From Sulfurospirillum arcachonense (GTDB lineage: Bacteria; Campylobacterota; Campylobacteria; Campylobacterales; Sulfurospirillaceae): a stretch of DNA of 6,686 nucleotides. Below the pieces are notes generated by a model. It was not told the DNA's origin. It made no database searches and saw only the letters and a list, made by a program, of their open reading frames with translations. The stretch spans positions 1 through 6,686 of the forward strand of contig DQTM01000145.1 of NCBI GenBank assembly GCA_015662785.1, in the 5' to 3' direction. The position numbers and the translations under genes were made by a program. Below are positions 1 through 6,679 of the stretch, one piece after another. Every line of letters starts with the position of its first letter. Position 1 is the first letter of the stretch.

Positions 1-636
1 CAAATTGCTTATGATTTAAAATTTCCAGGGGTGACATCATTTTATAGTTGGGCTTCAAAAAATACATTTTCAGGTTATGGTGCTGATAGTGCAACAACTG
101 AAATTAGTGTTAAATACCTGTATGAATATATTTTAAATATTTGGAAACACTCTTCAACAAAAAAGATTCATATTCTTGCTCATAGTATGGGCAATAGAAT
201 ATTGATGAATGTACTGAGAAAAATTAAAGAGAATGATATTGATATACAATTTGGGCATATTATCTTGGTAGCACCAGATGTAGATAAAGAATTATTTGAA
301 GAATATTCATATCTTTATAATGAACATTCAGAAATGTCAACATTATATGTTTCATCGGAAGACAAAGCAGTTAGAGCATCATATAAAATACATCAGAATA
401 ATAGAGTTGGACTTTCGCCTCCAGTTGTTGTTGAAAAAGGTATTGATACGATTCACGCAAGTTCAGTTGTTGAGCGTGCTTTGTGGGACTTGGGACATTC
501 ATATTATGCAGAGGCAGAAGCTTTAATATTAGATATGCATGAGTTACTCACTTCTTCAGTGGAAGCAAAAAAAAGACAAAAATTACAAAAAGTAGAAGTT
601 TTAAATAAAAGATATTGGCAGTTAAATTTAGTTTAA
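1..636 (+). CDS. DUF900-type alpha/beta hydrolase, partial (5' end outside window)
   Basis: Probable cytosolic serine hydrolase of the alpha/beta-hydrolase fold, DUF900 (PF05990) type; substrate unknown, esterase or lipase chemistry inferred. The frame is open to the left edge, so 211 codons are visible. A GTG at 31 is only an internal Val codon: the ten residues before it (QIAYDLKFPG) fit the family and run on into FYSWAS. Visible motifs are the nucleophile elbow AHSMGN (Ser codon 184-186), VAPDVD, SSEDKAV (likely acid Asp) and LGHSYY (likely catalytic His), so the 3' half of a Ser-Asp-His triad looks intact. The C-terminus ends with YWQL, which resembles the usual end of the family. The oxyanion-hole motif (HGYN-like) is missing and should lie just upstream. 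No membrane segment is seen in the visible part. The next gene starts 21 bases downstream in the same direction, suggesting co-transcription. Family call is firm; role in the cluster is unknown. Confidence 0.85.
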   Translation, partial: QIAYDLKFPGVTSFYSWASKNTFSGYGADSATTEISVKYLYEYILNIWKHSSTKKIHILAHSMGNRILMNVLRKIKENDIDIQFGHIILVAPDVDKELFEEYSYLYNEHSEMSTLYVSSEDKAVRASYKIHQNNRVGLSPPVVVEKGIDTIHASSVVERALWDLGHSYYAEAEALILDMHELLTSSVEAKKRQKLQKVEVLNKRYWQLNLV

Positions 637-642
637 CTGTGT

Positions 643-650
643 AGGAAGAG
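643..650 (+). promoter_or_regulatory. Ribosome binding site of the first STAND gene
   Basis: AGGAAGAG lies seven bases before the ATG at 658. It supports that start over the next in-frame Met (residue 18), which would cut into the conserved RIFISSTF strand. It sits in the 21-base gap after the hydrolase stop, where no promoter or terminator is visible. Confidence 0.7.
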
Positions 651-657
651 TAACTTT

Positions 658-3609
658 ATGAGAACACCTCGTCACTTAAGAATCTTCATATCATCAACCT
701 TTGATGACATGGAAGAAGAAAGAAAAATATTAATCAATGAAACCTTTCTTCAGTTAAAGAAAATAGCAAGAGAACGATTTGTAGAAGTAACAGAGATTGA
801 CTTACGAACAGGGATTACTAAAGAACAGGCAGAGAGTGGGCAGGTTGTCAAAATTTGTCTTGATGAGATAGAACGATGTGCTGATTCTCCTATCTTCTTT
901 TTAGGGATGTTGGGTAATCGCTATGGATGGTCTGAGTGGATTGGGGATGTGGATGAGGATGTTTTGGAAGATGATAGATACTCTTGGATAAAGCAGCACG
1001 CTGATGTAAGTATTACAGAGCTAGAGATAATCTCTGCAATAGAGAGAGGTGGAAAGCACAGCCGAGCATTTTTTTATCTAAAAGAGAATAAGAGGGATGA
1101 TGATAAAAAACTAATCGACCTCAAAGAGCGGCTGATTGAGAAGTCTAAAAATGATAATAGGCTATATGTTGCAGAGTACAAAGATGCTGATGAGTTTAGA
1201 AAAAGAACTATTGATGCTTTCAAAAAAATTCTTGACGAACTCTATCCTGAAGATATAAAACTATCAGAGGTAGAGAGGCTAAGAACTACTCATGAAATCT
1301 TTTCAAAGTCGAGACAAAAGGTCTATATATCTAATAATAATGAGATTATACTAAGTGAATTTATAGATAGTGACAAGGATAGATTACTATTGTATGGAGA
1401 ATCTGGATATGGAAAGTCGGCACTTATAGCGAATTACTTTAATGAATTTAAAAAGAATACGGATACATTTGTAATAGAACATTATATAGGTGGAGCAGGA
1501 GAGTTTAGTAGTGACTTGCATCAGACGCTTAGGCGTGTGATGCTGGAGATAAAGGAAGAGTTTGACCTAAACGATGAAGTTCCTAGTGAACCACAGAAGA
1601 TAATGGATGAGTTTTCTTCTTGGTTACTTAGGGTAAAGGGTTCTACTATCGTCATCTTTGATGGCTATAATCAAATAGAAGATGAGATGAAAGAGAAGCT
1701 TTTTTTATATCTTCCTGATAAATTGAAAAATGTAAAGCTGATATTTACTTCTATCCAAGATGATTACGATATAGAATATAAACAAAAGATAGAAGCTTTA
1801 AACAACGAAGATCAGAAAAAATTAATAGTGAAATATCAAGATGAATATGGGAAAACATTAGAAGGTGAGATAGTTACACAAATTGTACAACACCCTCAAA
1901 CTGATAATACTCTTTTTCTATATACGTTATTAACTGAAATACGATTATTGGGTAATCATAAACAAAAAATAGATGATATAGCAAGCTATCTAAATGCCAA
2001 AAATGTTGCGGAACTATTCTCTAAGATATTGGAGAGACTAGAAAGAGACTATAAAACTGGTCTTACTAGAGAGGTATTATCTTTGATTTATGTCTCTAGG
2101 GATGGGCTTAGTGAAAATAACTTGATGGAGATTATGAATAAAAACTCAACTAAAAAGGTTAGTCGTTTAGAGTTTTCTCCTTTGTTTTTAGCTATTGAAG
2201 AACATTTACTTAATCGGGATGGATTGTATGGATTTTTTCATGGATTTATTGAGGAAGCTGTGGAGAATAGGTATTTAAGTAGGGATGAATTAATCAATGT
2301 CGAAAGAAGTAAAATTGCTGATTATTTTGGGAATAGCGACATAGATAATCAAAGGATTAGAGAGTTGCCTTTTCAATTGTTTCGGTTAGAAGATAGAGAT
2401 AGACTTTATGAATGTTTATTTATTGTTGACTTTTTTATTGAAATCCAACGATTAGATGTATATGAACTGCTAATGTATATCTTGTTTATTGAAAAAAAAG
2501 AGAATCTAACTCAAAATATCTATAATACTCTTCTTGACAAAAGGTGCCAAGACAGCAATAAAATAGACAATGTTGCAAAATTTTTTAACACTTATGGAAA
2601 ATATAATAAATCTATTATTTTATATCAAAAAGTTTTAATCATAAAGAAAAATTTGCTAGGAGACAAACATAAAGATATAGCTAAAGTTTATCATGATTTA
2701 GCAGAAGGGTTTCGTTATGCAGGAAAATATACAGAAGCCTTACCTTTTTATAATAAATCTCTAATAATACTTAAAGACTTATATGGGGAAGAACATTATG
2801 ATATTGCAACAAGCTATAATGACTTAGGATTATTATATAAGCTTACAGGAGACTATAAAAGAGCATTACCTTTATACTTTCAATCTTTGGCTATATGGAG
2901 AAAACTATTGGGTGAATCCCATTGTGATATAGCTACTAACTATAATAATATAGCCGTACTTTATAAGCAAATGGGAAGATACAAAGAAGCTTTACCCTTT
3001 TATGAAAAAGCATTAAACTTACGACAAGTAATATTTACAAAAAATCATCCTGAAATATCGCAAAGCTATAACAATTTAGGAGGTTTCTACTTGGACTTAA
3101 AAAAATATAAACAAGCACTATTCTACTATGGTAAGGCATTAGATATTAGAGAAAGTGTATTAGGGGATAATCATCCAAATACAGCTACTGTTTATAATAA
3201 TATAGCTGTAACCTATCAAGAAATGGGAAAATTTAAAGAGGCTTACCTTTTTCTTAAAAAAGATTTGAAAATTTGTGAAAAATTATTAGGTAAAAAACAT
3301 CCTAATACAGCTATTAGCTACCATGGATTAGGGAAGTTTTATAAAAATATAGGCAAATATAAAAAATCTTTAGTTTTATATAAAAAAGATTTAAAGATAA
3401 CTATGGAAATTTTAGGAAAGAAGCACCTTAATACCGCAATCACGTATAATAGCCTTGCTGAACTTTACAAATTAATGAAAAATTTCACTAAGGCAAAAAA
3501 GTTTTATAAAAAAGCGTTAATAATTAGAGAAAATAATCTACCCAATAACCATTCTGATATAATAGAGTCCAAATTAGGTTTAGAAAAGTTAAATAAAGAG
3601 TCAGATTAA
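658..3609 (+). CDS. DUF4062-STAND NTPase-TPR protein (NLR-like sensor), copy 1
   Basis: Probable signal-transducing STAND ATPase of 983 residues, cytosolic, with no signal peptide or membrane segment. Domains: DUF4062 (PF13271) at about 7-210, with RIFISSTF (8-15), EIDLRTGIT (46-54), a run of FFLGMLGNRYGW ending at 91, and SITELEI (118-124); NACHT-like NTPase at about 215-450, with Walker A GESGYGKS (247-254), HYIGGAGE (275-282), Walker B IVIFDGYNQ (331-339, Asp335) and a sensor-1-like IFTS (362-365) lacking the usual Arg; winged-helix and helical region at about 462-640 (VSRDGLSENNL, ELPFQL at 569-574); eight TPRs of kinesin-light-chain type from about 647. This order matches bacterial relatives of TEP1/NPHP3/NWD1. 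Known family logic: TPRs sense, the NTPase oligomerises, the head signals; DUF4062 has been related to TIR-like folds. Anti-phage or other conflict function is inferred. It is translationally linked to a paralogue whose ATG overlaps this stop. G+C falls from about 40% in the head to about 20-30% in the TPR part. Confidence 0.9.
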   Translation: MRTPRHLRIFISSTFDDMEEERKILINETFLQLKKIARERFVEVTEIDLRTGITKEQAESGQVVKICLDEIERCADSPIFFLGMLGNRYGWSEWIGDVDEDVLEDDRYSWIKQHADVSITELEIISAIERGGKHSRAFFYLKENKRDDDKKLIDLKERLIEKSKNDNRLYVAEYKDADEFRKRTIDAFKKILDELYPEDIKLSEVERLRTTHEIFSKSRQKVYISNNNEIILSEFIDSDKDRLLLYGESGYGKSALIANYFNEFKKNTDTFVIEHYIGGAGEFSSDLHQTLRRVMLEIKEEFDLNDEVPSEPQKIMDEFSSWLLRVKGSTIVIFDGYNQIEDEMKEKLFLYLPDKLKNVKLIFTSIQDDYDIEYKQKIEALNNEDQKKLIVKYQDEYGKTLEGEIVTQIVQHPQTDNTLFLYTLLTEIRLLGNHKQKIDDIASYLNAKNVAELFSKILERLERDYKTGLTREVLSLIYVSRDGLSENNLMEIMNKNSTKKVSRLEFSPLFLAIEEHLLNRDGLYGFFHGFIEEAVENRYLSRDELINVERSKIADYFGNSDIDNQRIRELPFQLFRLEDRDRLYECLFIVDFFIEIQRLDVYELLMYILFIEKKENLTQNIYNTLLDKRCQDSNKIDNVAKFFNTYGKYNKSIILYQKVLIIKKNLLGDKHKDIAKVYHDLAEGFRYAGKYTEALPFYNKSLIILKDLYGEEHYDIATSYNDLGLLYKLTGDYKRALPLYFQSLAIWRKLLGESHCDIATNYNNIAVLYKQMGRYKEALPFYEKALNLRQVIFTKNHPEISQSYNNLGGFYLDLKKYKQALFYYGKALDIRESVLGDNHPNTATVYNNIAVTYQEMGKFKEAYLFLKKDLKICEKLLGKKHPNTAISYHGLGKFYKNIGKYKKSLVLYKKDLKITMEILGKKHLNTAITYNSLAELYKLMKNFTKAKKFYKKALIIRENNLPNNHSDIIESKLGLEKLNKESD
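2596..3603 (+). repeat. Eight TPR-coding units of 126 bases, copy 1
   Basis: Eight in-frame units of exactly 42 codons each. The aromatic of the G-K-[YF]-x-[KE]-A motif falls at residues 649, 691, 733, 775, 817, 859, 901 and 943 with no phase slip. Each unit carries a YNNLAxxY-like helix A, a KA-LxxYxKAL-like helix B and a linker of the L-G-x-x-H-x-x-x-A type. This is the TPR_12/kinesin-light-chain form, a long right-handed solenoid likely to bind peptide or protein. The units are similar in protein but diverged in DNA, so they are old repeats rather than a recent tandem expansion. A degenerate last helix follows (about 961-983). Confidence 0.9.
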
Positions 3610-3611
3610 TG
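3595..3611 (+). promoter_or_regulatory. Start region of copy 2 with TAATG stop/start overlap
   Basis: The TAA stop of copy 1 (3607-3609) shares one base with the ATG of copy 2 (3609-3611). A weak Shine-Dalgarno-like AAAGAG (3595-3600) lies eight bases upstream, inside the copy 1 reading frame. Termination-reinitiation coupling is the natural reading and would tie the amounts of the two paralogues together. No room exists for a separate promoter except inside copy 1. Confidence 0.75.
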
Positions 3612-6563
3612 AATCAACACCATCTAAAGATCTTCATTTCCTCAACATTCCTAGACATGAACCAAGAGAGAGAAGAACTTCTAAAAAAAGTATTTGTAAA
3701 GTTTAAAAAATTAGCCAAACAACGAGGAGTTGAAGTAACAGAGATAGAGTTAAGAACAGGGGTAACCAATGCTACAGGGCATGTAGCCAAAGTTTGTCTG
3801 GAATTAGTAGATAAATGTGTTGACTCTCCTATATTTTTCATAGGAATTTTAGGAGAATCCTATGGTTGGGATGGTTGGTACGCACTAGAAAACAAACAGA
3901 CTTTAAATAAAAAGCATAGAGATATTGTACAAAAGTACGCAGACAGAAGTGTTACTGAGTTAGAAATACGTTATGCCATAAAAGATAAAAATCATAACCA
4001 AGCCTTTTTTTATGTAACAAAGCCTACAGCAAATGAAGATAAACGACTTGTGAGTTTAAAAAATGAGTTACAAGAGTACAGTAAAGAACGTAAGAATCTA
4101 ATGTTTGATTATTATGTAAAAGATGAGGGGTTTTCTGAAAAAGTTTACTATGATTTAGAAAAAGCTCTCAATGAAGTATATCCTTTAAAGAAGAAAGAAA
4201 GTGAGATTGAAAAGTTAAGAGCTCCCCATAACGCTTTTGCTATGTCACGGTATAAAGGATATGTAAAGTCTAAAAAGAATGAAGAAATATTGAACCAGTT
4301 TTTGCTACCAAGTAATAGTCAAAATAGATTGCTTCTTTATGGTGAGTCAGGTTATGGTAAATCGGCTTTAATTACTAACTATTTTAGTGCTTTCAAAAAG
4401 AAGCACAAAGAGTATTTTATTATTGAACACTATATTGGTGGAGCAGGTGAATTGAGTAATGACTTTTATCAAATGTTACGACGCGTGATGTTGGAAATAA
4501 AAGAAGAATTTAATCTGTCTGATGATGTACCTACGGATAATGAGACAATACTCAATGAATTTACTGAATGGCTACATAAGGTTAAGAGAAAGACTATTAT
4601 TGTATTTGATGGATATACTCAAATAGAAGATGAAGTAAAAGGTAGATTTTTAGAATTTTATTTAGCTAATAGCTATGACAATGTAAAGTTGATTGTGACA
4701 GCTATCGATAGTAATTATAAGATAGAAAATAAACAACAAATAAATAAGCTCACTATAGATGAAAAAAAAGATTTTATTAAAACATACTTAGATATTTACG
4801 GAAAACATTTGAGCTATGATGTTAATAAATTGATTAATCACAGTCAGGTAGATAATACTCTATTTTTACGGACACTATTGGAAGAGATACGTCTTTTAGG
4901 ACAATTTGAAACAGTGGGCGAAGATATAGCTAATTATCTAAAATCAAAAGATGTAAAAGAGCTATTTGTTAAGATATTTGCTCGTTATGAGAGGGACTAT
5001 GCTACTAACTTAGTTAAAGAAATTATCTCGTTGATTCATATTTCACGCGATGGGTTGAATGAAAATAATCTTTTAGAGATGATAGAACAGCATAAGCGTG
5101 TAGATAGGTATGAGTTTTATCCAATATTATTGGTATTAGAAGAACATTTGATTGATAGAAATGGTTTGTATACTTTTTCACATGACTACATAAAAGAAGC
5201 TGTTGAAGAAAAGTATGTCTGGTCTGATGAAGTTAAAAATGATTATAGAAGAAAGTTGATTAATTATTTTGAAAATCAGGATATAGATCTGCAAAGAGTA
5301 AGAGAATTACCTTTTCAATTGATTGAGTGCAGAGATCAGAATGGGCTTTATAGATCTTTTATGGATATTGATTTTTTTGTGAGAGTACAGGAGATGGATG
5401 AATATGAACTTTTAAAATATATACAATTTATAGACAAGTCTAAAAAATATGATATTGTAGGGGATATTACAGAAAAACTCATGCTTAAGAAAAAATCCAA
5501 TGCAGAAGATGCAAGGATAATTAATACAATTGCAGGTTTTTTTGATTTGCTATATGTAAATCAATATGAAGCTTTATTGCTTTATGAAAAGGCTTTGGTA
5601 CTCTATAGTAAAATAAAAGGAAACAATCATCAATATGTTGCAATTTGTCATAATAATGTGGCTTCTATATATGATGCAATGGGTAAACATAAAAAAGCAC
5701 ACATGCATTATCGTATGGCGTTAAAAATAAACAAAGATAATCTAGAGTACCTACCAGAGTTTTATAACAATCTAGCAGGAAATTATCATCAAAAAGCCCG
5801 ATACAAGAAGGCTTTAAAATATTATCAGAAATCATTAAAGATTAGAAAAAAAGAAAAAAATGTTAATTATTTAAGTTTGGCAATTCTATATAACAATATG
5901 GCAGAGTTATATAGCGAACTTGGAGAATACCAAACGGCGTTAAAGTTTCACCTAAAGGCACTAAGCATTCGTAAAAAGTATTTACCTAAAAATTACCCTA
6001 ATCTTGCCATAACTTATAGTCATCTTGCATTGACTTATGATGCCTTGGGAAAGAAAAATAAAGCTTTGTATTTGTATAAAAAATCATTGGATATAGACTT
6101 AGAAGTTTATGGTGAAACCCATCCTCATACAGCAACTGCTTATGAAAATTATGGAAATTTTTTATACAATAGAGGAGAGCTAAATAAAGCATTACAATTT
6201 TTAGAAAAATCTTTGAAAATTACAAAAAGAACTTTAGGTAGCAAACATGTAGAAACCGCAATTTCATATAATAATTTAGCTAATATATATCATGCTTTAG
6301 GAAAATACAAAAAAGCTTTGGATTTATATAGAAAGTCTTTAAAGATTAAAATAAGAGTTTTAGGATTAAAGCATAATATTGTTGCAGAAAGTTATAACAA
6401 TTTAGCAATATTTTACCATGAACATAATAAATACACAAAATCACAAAAGTACATGAAAAGGGCTATAAAAATATGGAAGATGAGTTTTTCAATTGATCAC
6501 CCGCATTTGATTAATGCTTACGCTGGACTAGAAGAAATAAAATTGGCTATAAAAAATAGTTAA
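3609..6563 (+). CDS. DUF4062-STAND NTPase-TPR protein (NLR-like sensor), copy 2
   Basis: Paralogue of the preceding gene, 984 residues, same architecture, predicted cytosolic. DUF4062 head at about 6-205: KIFISSTF (7-14), EIELRTGVT, FFIGILGESYGW, SVTELEI (114-120). NACHT-like NTPase: Walker A GESGYGKS (245-252), HYIGGAGE (274-281), Walker B IIVFDGYTQ (Asp334), sensor-1-like IVTA. Winged-helix and helical region at about 461-640 (ISRDGLNENNL, SHDYIKEAVEE, ELPFQL at 566-571). Eight TPRs from about 650, very rich in Lys. Over the Walker A to Walker B span it matches copy 1 at about 70 of 102 positions (hand count); the TPR arm is much more diverged. Differences: the loop after LRTGVT lacks several residues that copy 1 keeps (TKEQAESG), and Walker B has Thr337 where copy 1 has Asn338. 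Start chosen from the one-base overlap with the upstream stop and the conserved strand seven residues in. Likely partner or alternative-ligand sensor of copy 1; defence role inferred. Confidence 0.9.
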   Translation: MNQHHLKIFISSTFLDMNQEREELLKKVFVKFKKLAKQRGVEVTEIELRTGVTNATGHVAKVCLELVDKCVDSPIFFIGILGESYGWDGWYALENKQTLNKKHRDIVQKYADRSVTELEIRYAIKDKNHNQAFFYVTKPTANEDKRLVSLKNELQEYSKERKNLMFDYYVKDEGFSEKVYYDLEKALNEVYPLKKKESEIEKLRAPHNAFAMSRYKGYVKSKKNEEILNQFLLPSNSQNRLLLYGESGYGKSALITNYFSAFKKKHKEYFIIEHYIGGAGELSNDFYQMLRRVMLEIKEEFNLSDDVPTDNETILNEFTEWLHKVKRKTIIVFDGYTQIEDEVKGRFLEFYLANSYDNVKLIVTAIDSNYKIENKQQINKLTIDEKKDFIKTYLDIYGKHLSYDVNKLINHSQVDNTLFLRTLLEEIRLLGQFETVGEDIANYLKSKDVKELFVKIFARYERDYATNLVKEIISLIHISRDGLNENNLLEMIEQHKRVDRYEFYPILLVLEEHLIDRNGLYTFSHDYIKEAVEEKYVWSDEVKNDYRRKLINYFENQDIDLQRVRELPFQLIECRDQNGLYRSFMDIDFFVRVQEMDEYELLKYIQFIDKSKKYDIVGDITEKLMLKKKSNAEDARIINTIAGFFDLLYVNQYEALLLYEKALVLYSKIKGNNHQYVAICHNNVASIYDAMGKHKKAHMHYRMALKINKDNLEYLPEFYNNLAGNYHQKARYKKALKYYQKSLKIRKKEKNVNYLSLAILYNNMAELYSELGEYQTALKFHLKALSIRKKYLPKNYPNLAITYSHLALTYDALGKKNKALYLYKKSLDIDLEVYGETHPHTATAYENYGNFLYNRGELNKALQFLEKSLKITKRTLGSKHVETAISYNNLANIYHALGKYKKALDLYRKSLKIKIRVLGLKHNIVAESYNNLAIFYHEHNKYTKSQKYMKRAIKIWKMSFSIDHPHLINAYAGLEEIKLAIKNS
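5556..6551 (+). repeat. Eight TPR-coding units, copy 2, one shortened
   Basis: Eight TPR units with anchor residues at 652, 694, 732, 774, 816, 858, 900 and 942. All steps are 42 codons except 694 to 732, which is 38: the inter-helix linker there (DNLEYLPEF) lacks the usual L-G-x-x-H-x-x-x-A element. The segment is strongly basic, with many KK pairs (for example GKYKKALDLYRKSLKI), so the concave surface may suit an acidic ligand. Units are diverged in DNA, giving no sign of recent repeat amplification. Confidence 0.88.
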
Positions 6564-6650
6564 ATTTGTAATTTTCTGATATAGTTTATTAAAGAGCCAC
6601 TTGCAAATTCACACAAAAGCGACTAATTTAAATTTTTAGTAGTGCAAAAG
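6564..6650. other. Intergenic stretch after the operon, no gene seen
   Basis: No reading frame of note and no convincing intrinsic terminator. The only structures are an AT palindrome (AATTTAAATT, 6625-6634) inside a weak stem formed by ACTAA (6622-6626) and TTAGT (6636-6640). The stem has no T-run after it on the + strand. On the - strand it is followed by TTTTGTGT, so at best it is a poor terminator for a gene converging from the right. Confidence 0.4.
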
Positions 6651-6679
6651 TTGAAATCTAATTTCAGATAAGTTATAAT
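6651..6679 (+). promoter_or_regulatory. Putative sigma70-type promoter for a downstream gene
   Basis: TTGAAA (6651-6656) and TATAAT (6674-6679) are separated by exactly 17 bases. The -10 box is a perfect consensus and the -35 box matches five of six positions. In AT-rich DNA chance matches occur, but both boxes with ideal spacing just after an operon end make this a good candidate. Any gene it drives starts right of the window. Confidence 0.5.
6652..6666. repeat. Perfect 6-base inverted repeat overlapping the -35 box
   Basis: TGAAAT and ATTTCA flank a CTA spacer. The dyad covers most of the -35 box and the start of the spacer, a position where a repressor or activator could bind. It is too short and AT-rich to be a strong hairpin, and the T-run that follows is 12 bases away, so a terminator is unlikely. 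Confidence 0.3.

Noticed and set aside
296..526. 76-codon open frame on the + strand within the hydrolase gene
   Set aside because: It lies in another frame of a well-supported gene, has no ribosome binding site, and its product resembles no protein family.
565..573. Long A run in the hydrolase gene (and similar runs near 4763 and 5847) as programmed frameshift sites
   Set aside because: The reading frames stay open and match family or repeat phase on both sides, and A runs are expected in AT-rich Lys-rich genes.
2596..3603. Possible DNA-level tandem repeat or CRISPR-like array from the 126-base periodicity
   Set aside because: The period comes from in-frame protein repeats; DNA units are diverged and no short identical direct repeats with unique spacers are present.
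3614..3841. 75-codon open frame on the - strand
   Set aside because: It is antisense to the conserved DUF4062 head of copy 2 and owes its length to that gene's codon pattern.
5998..6192. 64-codon open frame on the - strand
   Set aside because: It is antisense to the TPR region of copy 2, with no motif or start signal.
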